DNA of 5,171 nt from Gammaproteobacteria bacterium (GTDB lineage Bacteria; Pseudomonadota; Gammaproteobacteria; DSM-26407). Under the pieces are notes generated by a model that was given only the letters and a program-made list of their open reading frames with translations, had not been told where the DNA came from and did not search any database. Below, in pieces: positions 1-5,171 of this stretch; position 1 is the stretch's first letter; each line of letters starts with the position of its first letter. The stretch lies in NCBI GenBank assembly GCA_028694565.1, contig JAQVKR010000228.1, positions 1 to 5,171 on the forward strand, read 5' to 3'. Both the position numbers and the translations under genes were made by a program.

Positions 1-24
1 AGCGCATGCACCGGCCACGGCGGC

Positions 25-39
25 GCAGTACACTACTGC
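25..39. repeat. Short perfect palindrome upstream of fmt
   Basis: GCAGTA and its reverse complement TACTGC flank a CAC spacer, giving 6-bp arms. The repeat stops there, because the next outer bases (C24 and A40) do not pair. It lies about 60 bases before the fmt start in otherwise noncoding DNA. TACACT at 29-34, inside it, resembles a -10 box, but there is no convincing -35 element at the right distance. It could be a small operator or could be chance. The repeat itself is directly visible; any regulatory role is a guess. Confidence 0.3.
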
Positions 40-88
40 ACTTCCATGCGCCAGCGCGGGCGCCGATACCCGATTCGACCGACTTCCC

Positions 89-94
89 GGAGGA
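89..94 (+). promoter_or_regulatory. Ribosome-binding site of fmt
   Basis: GGAGGA is the strongest Shine-Dalgarno match in the window and sits just before the TTG at 98. The gap is three bases from the end of GGAGGA, or five from the GGAG core, which is slightly short but workable. It supports TTG at 98 as the fmt start, since no in-frame ATG, GTG or TTG precedes it in the window. Confidence 0.7.
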
Positions 95-97
95 CCC

Positions 98-1054
98 TTG
101 CGCATCATCTTCGCCGGCACGCCCGAATTCGCGGCCACCTGTCTCCAGTCCCTGCTGGAATCGCCCCATGAGATCTGCGCCGTCTACACCCAGCCGGATC
201 GCCCCGCGGGACGCGGCCGCAAGCTGACCGCCAGCCCGGTCAAGGCCCTGGCCCTGGAGCATGGCCTGCCCGTCCGCCAGCCGCCCACGCTGCGCGATCC
301 CGACGCCCAGCGGGAACTGGCGGAGTGGCGGGCGGATATCATGGTGGTGGTCGCCTACGGCCTGATCCTGCCCCAGGCGGTGCTGGACACCCCGTCACTG
401 GGCTGCATCAACGTCCATGCCTCCCTGCTGCCGCGCTGGCGCGGCGCGGCCCCCATCCAGCGCGCCATCCTCGCCGGCGACGCCGAGAGCGGCGTCACCA
501 TCATGCGGATGGAGGCCGGCCTCGACACCGGCCCGATGCTGTTGCGGGCCGGCTGTCCCATCGGCGCCGGGGACACCGCCCAGACCCTGCACGATCGGCT
601 CGCCGGCCTGGGCGCAAGGGCCCTGGTGGAGGCCCTTGCCGGCCTCGAGGCCGGCACCCTCGCCGCCGAGCCCCAGGACGAGGCCCGGGCCAACTACGCC
701 GCCAAGCTGGAGAAGTCCGAGGCGGAGATCCACTGGAGCCGCGGCGCCGCCGAGCTGGACCGCCAGATCCGCGCCTTCAATCCCTGGCCGGTGGCGTTCA
801 CCCGGCTCGGGGACCGGAATCTCAGGATCTGGGAGGCCGAGCCGCGCCCGGGACCGTCCCCGGCACCGCCGGGGACGGTGGTGGCGGCCGATCGCGACGG
901 CATCGACGTGGCCACCGGCGCGGGCATCCTGCGGCTGAAGCGGCTGCAGCTGCCCGGCGGGCGGCCCCTGCCGGCGCGGGACTTCCTCAACGCCCAGCGC
1001 GACGGCTTCGCCCCCGGCCTGCGCCTCGGCGCCGACTCCGCGCCCGGCGGGTGA
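98..1054 (+). CDS. fmt: Methionyl-tRNA formyltransferase
   Basis: This cytoplasmic enzyme transfers a formyl group from 10-formyltetrahydrofolate to the amino group of Met-tRNA(fMet), producing the initiator tRNA used in bacterial translation. The product is 318 residues; E. coli Fmt is 315. It opens with the typical [11 protein letters not shown] strand-loop of the Rossmann-like catalytic domain. The family signature [12 protein letters not shown] is at residues 109-120. The catalytic triad is visible as N105 and H107 (INVH) and D143 (GLDTGP), matching E. coli N106, H108 and D144. The C-terminal tRNA-binding barrel starts near residue 208; FNPWP (227-231) and VATGAGIL (271-278) are recognisable there. 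The start is TTG, chosen because it puts Met immediately before the conserved RIIFAGTP and follows GGAGGA. The fmt frame stays open upstream to the window edge, but that stretch has no start codon and resembles nothing in Fmt. In many relatives def precedes fmt; no def remnant is visible here. Confidence 0.97.
   Translation: MRIIFAGTPEFAATCLQSLLESPHEICAVYTQPDRPAGRGRKLTASPVKALALEHGLPVRQPPTLRDPDAQRELAEWRADIMVVVAYGLILPQAVLDTPSLGCINVHASLLPRWRGAAPIQRAILAGDAESGVTIMRMEAGLDTGPMLLRAGCPIGAGDTAQTLHDRLAGLGARALVEALAGLEAGTLAAEPQDEARANYAAKLEKSEAEIHWSRGAAELDRQIRAFNPWPVAFTRLGDRNLRIWEAEPRPGPSPAPPGTVVAADRDGIDVATGAGILRLKRLQLPGGRPLPARDFLNAQRDGFAPGLRLGADSAPGG
853..879. repeat. Perfect 12-bp inverted repeat inside fmt
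   Basis: ACCGTCCCCGGC (853-864) and GCCGGGGACGGT (868-879) are exact reverse complements separated by ACC. In mRNA this would form a very stable GC-rich hairpin with a three-base loop. It covers codons 252-261 of fmt, which encode a Pro-rich loop ending in the conserved PGT of the C-terminal domain. By my recollection of E. coli Fmt, the spacing from the preceding Trp to PGT is the same length, so the repeat does not look like an insertion. The next outer bases (G852 and G880) do not pair. Confidence 0.75.
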
Positions 1055-1080
1055 ATCGCCGCGATGCCGTCCCTGCCCGC

Positions 1081-2391
1081 ATGAACCTGCGCGCCCTGGC
1101 CGCCCGGGTGGTCAACCAGGTCGCCACCCAGGGCCGCTCCCTGGACACGGCTCTGCCCCCGGCGCTGGGGCAGGTGCCCGCGCCCCGCGACCGCCCCCTG
1201 CTGCTGCAGCTCTGCTACGGCACCCTGCGCTGGCAGCCGCGGCTGGCCTGGCTGGCGGACCAGCTGCTGAACCAGCCGCTGAAGGCGCGCGACGCGGAGC
1301 TGGGCGCGCTGCTGTGGGTCGGGCTCTACCAGCTCGAGCACCTGCGCGTCCCGGCCCACGCCGCCGTGGCGGAGACCGTCGAGGCGGCCCGCGCCCTCGG
1401 GCGGCCCTGGGCGACCCGCCTGGTCAATGCCGTACTGCGCGGCTACCAGCGCCGCGGCGCCGAGCTCAACCGCGGCGCCGACCGGGATCCCGTGGCGCGC
1501 CACGCCCACCCGGACTGGCTGCTGGAGCGGCTGCGCGCGGACTGGCCCGGGGAGTGGGAGGCGGTCGTCGCGGCCAACAACCGCCAGCCGCCCATGACCC
1601 TGCGCATCAGCCGCCTGCACCACCCCGATCCCGCCGCCTACCTCGAACGGCTCGCCGCGGCCGGCCTCAATCCCCGCCCGGTTCCCGGGCAGCCCTGGGC
1701 GGTGAGCATCGATCCCGTGGCCGAGGTCCGCAGCCTGCCGGGCTTCGATCGCGGCGAGGTGTCGGTGCAGGACGCCGCCGCCCAGCTGGCCGCCGAGCTG
1801 CTCGAGGCGTCACCTGGCCAGCGGGTGCTCGACGCCTGCGCCGCCCCGGGGGGCAAGACCGCCCAGATCCTGGAAATCACACCGGGGCTGGCCGAGCTGG
1901 TGGCGCTCGACATCAGCGCCGAGCGCCTCGGACGGGTGCGGGAGAATCTCGACCGACTCGGCCTCGGCTGCACGCTCAGCCGCGGGGACGCGGCCCAGCC
2001 CGAGACCTGGTGGGACGGGGCGCCCTTCGACCGCATCCTGCTCGATGCGCCCTGCTCGGCCACCGGGGTCATCCGCCGCCATCCCGACATCAAGCTCCTG
2101 CGCCGTCCCGCGGACATCCCCAAGCTGGCGCGCACCCAGGCCGCCATCCTCGGCGCCCTGTGGCCCTTGCTCCGCCCCGGGGGTATGCTTGTCTACGCCA
2201 CCTGTTCGGCGCTGGCCGCGGAGAACGAGCAGGTGATCGAGGCCTTTCTCGCCGCGCATGGGGATGCCCGCGAGCGTCCCATCGCCGGCGGCTGGGGCCT
2301 TGCGCGTCCCGTGGGCCGTCAGATTCTTCCCGGGCAGGAGGACCGTGACGGGTTCTTCTACGCCCGGCTGGAGAAGCCGGCGGAACCCTGA
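1081..2391 (+). CDS. rsmB: 16S rRNA (cytosine(967)-C5)-methyltransferase
   Basis: RsmB (Fmu/Sun) uses S-adenosylmethionine to methylate C5 of C967 in 16S rRNA during small-subunit assembly. From ATG 1081 the product is 436 residues; E. coli RsmB is 429. Residues 1-140 form the NusB-like RNA-binding domain (LCYGTLRW, then NAVLR). The Rossmann methyltransferase domain follows. SVQDAAAQ precedes SAM motif I, DACAAPGGKT at 251-260. The acidic SAM-contact positions appear to be D277 (ALDIS) and D303 (RGDA). LDAPCSATG carries C325 and YATCS carries C375, the release and nucleophilic cysteines, at the same numbers as in E. coli. The C-terminus has the family ending LPGQEDRDGFFYARL. The start is uncertain: GTG at 1051 is in frame, overlaps the fmt stop as GTGA, and would add ten residues ([10 protein letters not shown]). 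Neither start has a clear Shine-Dalgarno. I chose ATG 1081 because NLRALAA aligns with the very beginning of known RsmB proteins. Confidence 0.96.
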   Translation: MNLRALAARVVNQVATQGRSLDTALPPALGQVPAPRDRPLLLQLCYGTLRWQPRLAWLADQLLNQPLKARDAELGALLWVGLYQLEHLRVPAHAAVAETVEAARALGRPWATRLVNAVLRGYQRRGAELNRGADRDPVARHAHPDWLLERLRADWPGEWEAVVAANNRQPPMTLRISRLHHPDPAAYLERLAAAGLNPRPVPGQPWAVSIDPVAEVRSLPGFDRGEVSVQDAAAQLAAELLEASPGQRVLDACAAPGGKTAQILEITPGLAELVALDISAERLGRVRENLDRLGLGCTLSRGDAAQPETWWDGAPFDRILLDAPCSATGVIRRHPDIKLLRRPADIPKLARTQAAILGALWPLLRPGGMLVYATCSALAAENEQVIEAFLAAHGDARERPIAGGWGLARPVGRQILPGQEDRDGFFYARLEKPAEP

Positions 2392-2406
2392 ATCGGCCGC
2401 AACCAC

Positions 2407-2411
2407 AGGAG
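2407..2411 (+). promoter_or_regulatory. Possible Shine-Dalgarno for the DUF4390 gene
   Basis: AGGAG lies in the 35-base gap between rsmB and the DUF4390 gene. It ends 15 bases before the ATG at 2427, which is longer than usual. A weaker GAG at 2417-2419 has better spacing (7 bases). No other start codon in the correct frame lies nearby, so the site does not change the start choice. Confidence 0.35.
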
Positions 2412-2426
2412 CGCACGAGCCCCGAC

Positions 2427-3011
2427 ATGCACGGCACCATTGGCCACTACCGCCACCTGACCGCACTGCTGACCCTGTGCCTGACCCTCGCGGCCACCAC
2501 CGCGCTGGCGGCGGAGTTCAGGGTGCGCGAGGTCCGCTCCCAGCTGGTGGACGGGGTCTACCGCATGGATGCGGACCTGGATCTGGAGCTGGAAGGGGAG
2601 GTGCGCGACGCGCTGGTCAACGGCGTGCCCCTGATCCTCGGCGTCGAGATCGAGGTGGTGCAGCAGCGGCCCTGGCTGTGGGACCAGACCGTGGCCAGCC
2701 TGGAACAGCGCTACCAGCTGCGCCACCACGCCCTCAGCCGGCGCTACCTGGTGAAGAATCTCAACACCGGGGTGCAGACCAGCCATACCCACCTGGAGGA
2801 TGCGCTGGCCAGCGTCGAGCGCATCCGCGGACTGCCGCTGCTGGAGCAGCCGCTGCTCATGGCCGGCGACGAATACCGCGGCCGGGTCCGGGTCCGGCTG
2901 CACACCGAGGCGCTGCCCTCGCCGCTGCGCCCCATGGCCTACCTGTCCCGGGACTGGCGCCTGAAGAGCGAATGGGTCGAGTGGCCGCTGCAGCCTGGTC
3001 ATGCGCCCTGA
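2427..3011 (+). CDS. DUF4390 family secreted protein, function unknown
   Basis: The product is a 194-residue protein that I recognise as DUF4390 from its sequence pattern and its place between rsmB and a NtrY-like kinase. No biochemical function is known to me. Residues 1-28 look like a Sec signal peptide: a short N-region with R9 and H10, a hydrophobic core (about 11-25), then an ALA|AE cleavage site after A28. C18 is not in a lipobox because Leu precedes it, so signal peptidase I is expected and the mature protein should be periplasmic. The mature part is rich in alternating beta-like segments (residues 30-60 and 67-80). It has conserved-looking NGVPL (65-69), LPSPLR (163-168) and a Trp-rich end, SRDWRLKSEW (174-183). 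There is no catalytic motif or C-terminal membrane anchor. The gene follows rsmB by 35 bases, and its last 11 bases overlap the kinase start, which suggests a functional link to the kinase. The family call is from memory of motifs and gene order. Confidence 0.85.
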   Translation: MHGTIGHYRHLTALLTLCLTLAATTALAAEFRVREVRSQLVDGVYRMDADLDLELEGEVRDALVNGVPLILGVEIEVVQQRPWLWDQTVASLEQRYQLRHHALSRRYLVKNLNTGVQTSHTHLEDALASVERIRGLPLLEQPLLMAGDEYRGRVRVRLHTEALPSPLRPMAYLSRDWRLKSEWVEWPLQPGHAP

Positions 3012-5171
3012 GCCCACCGCCAACGCGCCGCTGAGCCAGCCGCCCCGGCGGCCCGGGCGCGCTTCCGCCTGGGCCATGTTCGGCCTGTTCCTGCTGCTGC
3101 TGGCCTCCCTGCTGCTGATGAGCAACGCCACGGAGAACTCCCAGCGCTTCGGCAACCTCTACTCCCTGCTGCTGCTGGTGAACGTGGTGGGGCTGGTCAC
3201 CCTGGTGGCGCTGATCGCGGCCAACCTGGCGCGGATGCTGCGCCAGTACCGCCGCCGGGAGGCCGGCTCCCAGCTCACCGCCCGGCTGGCGCTCATCTTC
3301 ATCCTCCTGTCGGTGGTGCCGGTCACCCTGGTCTACGCCTTCTCCCTGCAGTTCCTGCTGCGCGGCATCGACAGCTGGTTCGACGTGCGCGTGGAGCAGG
3401 CGCTGAACGATGCCCTGGAGCTCAGCCGCGCATCCTTCGAGACCCGCATGCGGGAAGTGCTGCGCCAGACCACCAGCCTCACCGACGAGCTGGAGAGCGG
3501 CATCCTGATGGGCGGCAGCCTGCGGGCCCTGGCCCTGGACGACATGCGCGCGCGCGCCGGCGCCACCGAGCTGACGCTGATGGCCCGCAACGGCACCATC
3601 ATCGCCACCAGCAGCGTGGAGACCACCCAGCTGGTCCCCAACACCCCGGGCGACGCCGTGCTGCTGCAGGTCCACCAGGGGCACACCTATGTCGGCCTCG
3701 ATCCCATCGAGGGCGCCGGCCTGCACGTGCGCGTGGTGGTGGGCACCGATCCGGTGAACCCGGGCGGGGAGACCTACGTGCTGCAGGCGCTCTACCCGGT
3801 GGCCGGGCGCATGAGCAACCTCGCCGACAGCGTCCAGACCGCCTTCGCCCAGTACCGCGAACTGGCGTTCATGCGCACGCCCCTGAAGTACAGCTTCACC
3901 CTCACCCTGTCCCTGGTCCTGCTGCTGACCCTGCTGATGGCCGTGTGGGTGGCCTTCTATTCCGCCCGGCGCCTGGTGGCGCCGGTGACCGATCTCGCCG
4001 AGGGAACCCGCGCGGTGGCCGCCGGCGACTACGACAAGCAGCTGCCCGCCGCCGGCTACGACGAGCTCGGCTTCCTGGTCAGCTCCTTCAACGAGATGAC
4101 CCGCCGCATCTCCCGGGCCCAGGAGGAGGTGCGCCACAGCCAGCGCCAGGCCGAGAGCCAGCGGGCCTACCTCGAGGCGGTGCTGGGCAACCTCTCCTCG
4201 GGCGTACTCACCCTCGATCGCCGCCACGTCCTGCGCACCAGCAACAAGGCCGCGGACCAGATTCTCGGCGCCGAGGTGCGCGCCTGCATGAAGCAGCCCT
4301 TCACCGAGCTCGGCGTCCGCCATCCCCACCTGCAGCAGTTCGTCGAGGTGCTGGAGCCGCGGCTGCGCCGCGACAACCGCGAATGGCGCGAGGAGGTGAC
4401 CCTGTTCGGGGGCGGCGGCCGGCAGGTGCTCATGTGCCAGGGCAGCGCCCTGCCGGGCTCCGGCTTCGTGGTGGTGTTCGACGACATCACCACCCTGATC
4501 CAGGCCCAGCGCAACGCCGCCTGGGGCGAGGTGGCCCGGCGCCTGGCGCACGAGATCAAGAACCCCCTCACCCCCATCCAGCTCTCCGCCGAGCGCCTGC
4601 GGCACAAGTATCTCCGCAGCATGGAGGGGAACGACGCGGAGGTGCTCGACCGCCTCACCCACACCATCGTGCAGCAGGTGGAGGCGATGAAGGAGATGGT
4701 GAACGCCTTCTCCAACTACGCCCGCAGTCCGGCGCTGCAGCTCGAGCAGATCCAGCTCAACGAGCTGGTGCGGGAGATTCTCGAGCTCTACCGCGGCCCG
4801 GGCCGCCCGCTGGAGATCGAAACCGGGCTGGATCCCCGGCTGCCCGCCATCGAGGCCGACGCAGGCCGCCTGCGCCAGGTGCTGCACAACCTGCTCAGGA
4901 ACGCCGAGGAGGCCGCCGGGGAGGCGACGGTGAAGGTGGAAATCGCCACCCGCTGCAGCGAGGAGACCGGCTGCCGGCACGTGGAGCTGCGGGTCGCGGA
5001 CCACGGCCCGGGCATCCCCGAGGAGATTCTGGGGCAGCTGTTCGAACCCTATGTCACTACCAAGCCAAAGGGAACCGGGCTAGGATTGGCCATCGTGAAG
5101 AAGATTGTGGAAGAGCACGGCGGCGTCATCTGGGCCGAGAACATGACCGCGGGCGGCGTCTGCTTCGGCCT
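3001..5171 (+). CDS. ntrY: NtrY-type membrane sensor histidine kinase, 3' end cut off by window
   Basis: This is a two-component sensor kinase of the NtrY type; 723 codons are visible and only the extreme C-terminus is missing. After a Pro/Arg-rich N-terminus (1-20) come membrane segments at about 23-40, 54-76, 96-120 and 299-320. Between the last two is an extracytoplasmic sensor region of about 175 residues. HAMP follows at 321-374 (P328, DELG 354-357), then a PAS domain at about 385-505. The HisKA H-box RRLAHEIKNPLTPIQL has H517 as the phospho-acceptor. The ATPase domain shows the N-box HNLLRNAEEA (N630, N634), G1 as DHGPGIP (D667), the F-box FEPYVTTK (681-688) and G2 as GTGLGLA (691-697), so it appears catalytically intact. 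ATG 3001 is the first possible start after the in-frame stop at 2962-2964 and overlaps the DUF4390 gene by 11 bases. No good Shine-Dalgarno precedes it, consistent with coupled translation. The partner should be an NtrX-like regulator beyond the edge. The signal is unknown; the family name implies nitrogen control, but nothing here shows it. Confidence 0.93.
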   Translation, partial: MRPEPTANAPLSQPPRRPGRASAWAMFGLFLLLLASLLLMSNATENSQRFGNLYSLLLLVNVVGLVTLVALIAANLARMLRQYRRREAGSQLTARLALIFILLSVVPVTLVYAFSLQFLLRGIDSWFDVRVEQALNDALELSRASFETRMREVLRQTTSLTDELESGILMGGSLRALALDDMRARAGATELTLMARNGTIIATSSVETTQLVPNTPGDAVLLQVHQGHTYVGLDPIEGAGLHVRVVVGTDPVNPGGETYVLQALYPVAGRMSNLADSVQTAFAQYRELAFMRTPLKYSFTLTLSLVLLLTLLMAVWVAFYSARRLVAPVTDLAEGTRAVAAGDYDKQLPAAGYDELGFLVSSFNEMTRRISRAQEEVRHSQRQAESQRAYLEAVLGNLSSGVLTLDRRHVLRTSNKAADQILGAEVRACMKQPFTELGVRHPHLQQFVEVLEPRLRRDNREWREEVTLFGGGGRQVLMCQGSALPGSGFVVVFDDITTLIQAQRNAAWGEVARRLAHEIKNPLTPIQLSAERLRHKYLRSMEGNDAEVLDRLTHTIVQQVEAMKEMVNAFSNYARSPALQLEQIQLNELVREILELYRGPGRPLEIETGLDPRLPAIEADAGRLRQVLHNLLRNAEEAAGEATVKVEIATRCSEETGCRHVELRVADHGPGIPEEILGQLFEPYVTTKPKGTGLGLAIVKKIVEEHGGVIWAENMTAGGVCFG

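Noticed and set aside
1..97. The C-terminal end of def (peptide deformylase), expected upstream of fmt
   Set aside because: None of the three forward frames in this stretch resembles the Def C-terminus, and none contains a stop codon before the fmt start. If def is present it ends left of the window.
6..227. A 73-codon open frame crossing the fmt start
   Set aside because: Its sequence is Pro/Arg/Ser-rich with no family resemblance. It overlaps the 5' end of the real fmt gene in another frame, and no Shine-Dalgarno is visible.
325..1080. Extension of the rsmB frame far upstream through fmt
   Set aside because: The frame is open by GC bias, but the 252 codons before 1081 translate to Arg/Pro/Gly-rich sequence that reads fmt out of frame. 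RsmB proteins begin near NLRALAA.
3039..3052. Hairpin-like GCCGCC-CC-GGCGGC near the DUF4390 stop, a possible terminator
   Set aside because: The stem is only 6 bp with a two-base loop and no T-run follows. It lies inside the kinase coding sequence, so a terminator there would be unlikely.
3546..3557. Twelve-base alternating GC run, possibly Z-DNA forming
   Set aside because: It encodes ordinary Met-Arg-Ala-Arg-Ala codons in the kinase. Runs of this length are expected in DNA of this composition.
4793..4806. Perfect 14-base palindrome GCGGCCCGGGCCGC in the kinase gene
   Set aside because: It is made entirely of G and C, has no loop, and encodes ordinary Arg-Gly-Pro-Gly-Arg codons. Such short GC palindromes are likely by chance here.
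2857..5004. A 715-codon open frame on the minus strand opposite the kinase gene
   Set aside because: It lies almost wholly antisense to the well-supported kinase gene. Its translation is a low-complexity mix rich in His, Gln, Gly, Ala and Leu with no recognisable domain. Long antisense open frames are expected at this GC content.
1..5171. CRISPR arrays, tRNA or rRNA genes, insertion sequences, toxin-antitoxin or defence genes
   Set aside because: I saw no spaced direct repeats, transposase motifs, tRNA-like cloverleafs or accessory gene families. The window is almost fully occupied by four conserved genes of similar composition.

Overview
The window looks like an ordinary stretch of a very GC-rich proteobacterial chromosome (around 70% by eye, not counted). 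All four recognisable genes lie on the + strand, closely spaced: fmt, rsmB, a DUF4390 gene, and an NtrY-type sensor histidine kinase that runs off the right edge. Adjacent fmt and rsmB, followed by DUF4390 and a NtrY-like kinase, is a layout I associate with gammaproteobacteria of the Chromatiales/Ectothiorhodospiraceae kind. Betaproteobacteria have a related order, often with htpX between fmt and rsmB. The lineage is an inference from gene order, GC content and closeness to E. coli RsmB and Fmt; no rRNA or other marker is present.

Layout. Bases 1-97 are a leader with no recognisable gene. They hold a small palindrome and a GGAGGA ribosome-binding site. Bases 98-1054 encode methionyl-tRNA formyltransferase from a TTG start and contain a perfect 12-bp inverted repeat. 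RsmB, the 16S rRNA m5C967 methyltransferase, follows at 1081-2391; a GTG at 1051 that overlaps the fmt stop is a possible alternative start. After 35 noncoding bases, 2427-3011 encodes a secreted DUF4390 protein of unknown function. The kinase starts at 3001, inside the last codons of the DUF4390 gene, and is open to base 5171. It has four predicted membrane segments, then HAMP, PAS, HisKA and HATPase domains, and lacks only its extreme C-terminus.

How the genes fit together. Fmt and RsmB act on translation: one formylates the initiator tRNA, the other modifies 16S rRNA. The DUF4390 protein and the kinase form a second module joined by overlapping reading frames. The kinase should be the sensor of an NtrYX two-component pair, with the regulator expected just beyond the right edge. 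The spacing (gaps of 26 and 35 bases, then an 11-base overlap, with no terminator-like structure between genes) suggests a single transcript.

I found no mobile element, CRISPR array, tRNA or rRNA gene, or evidence of a new system. The points most worth a second look are the coupling of the uncharacterised DUF4390 protein to the sensor kinase, the perfect palindrome inside fmt, and the non-ATG start of fmt.
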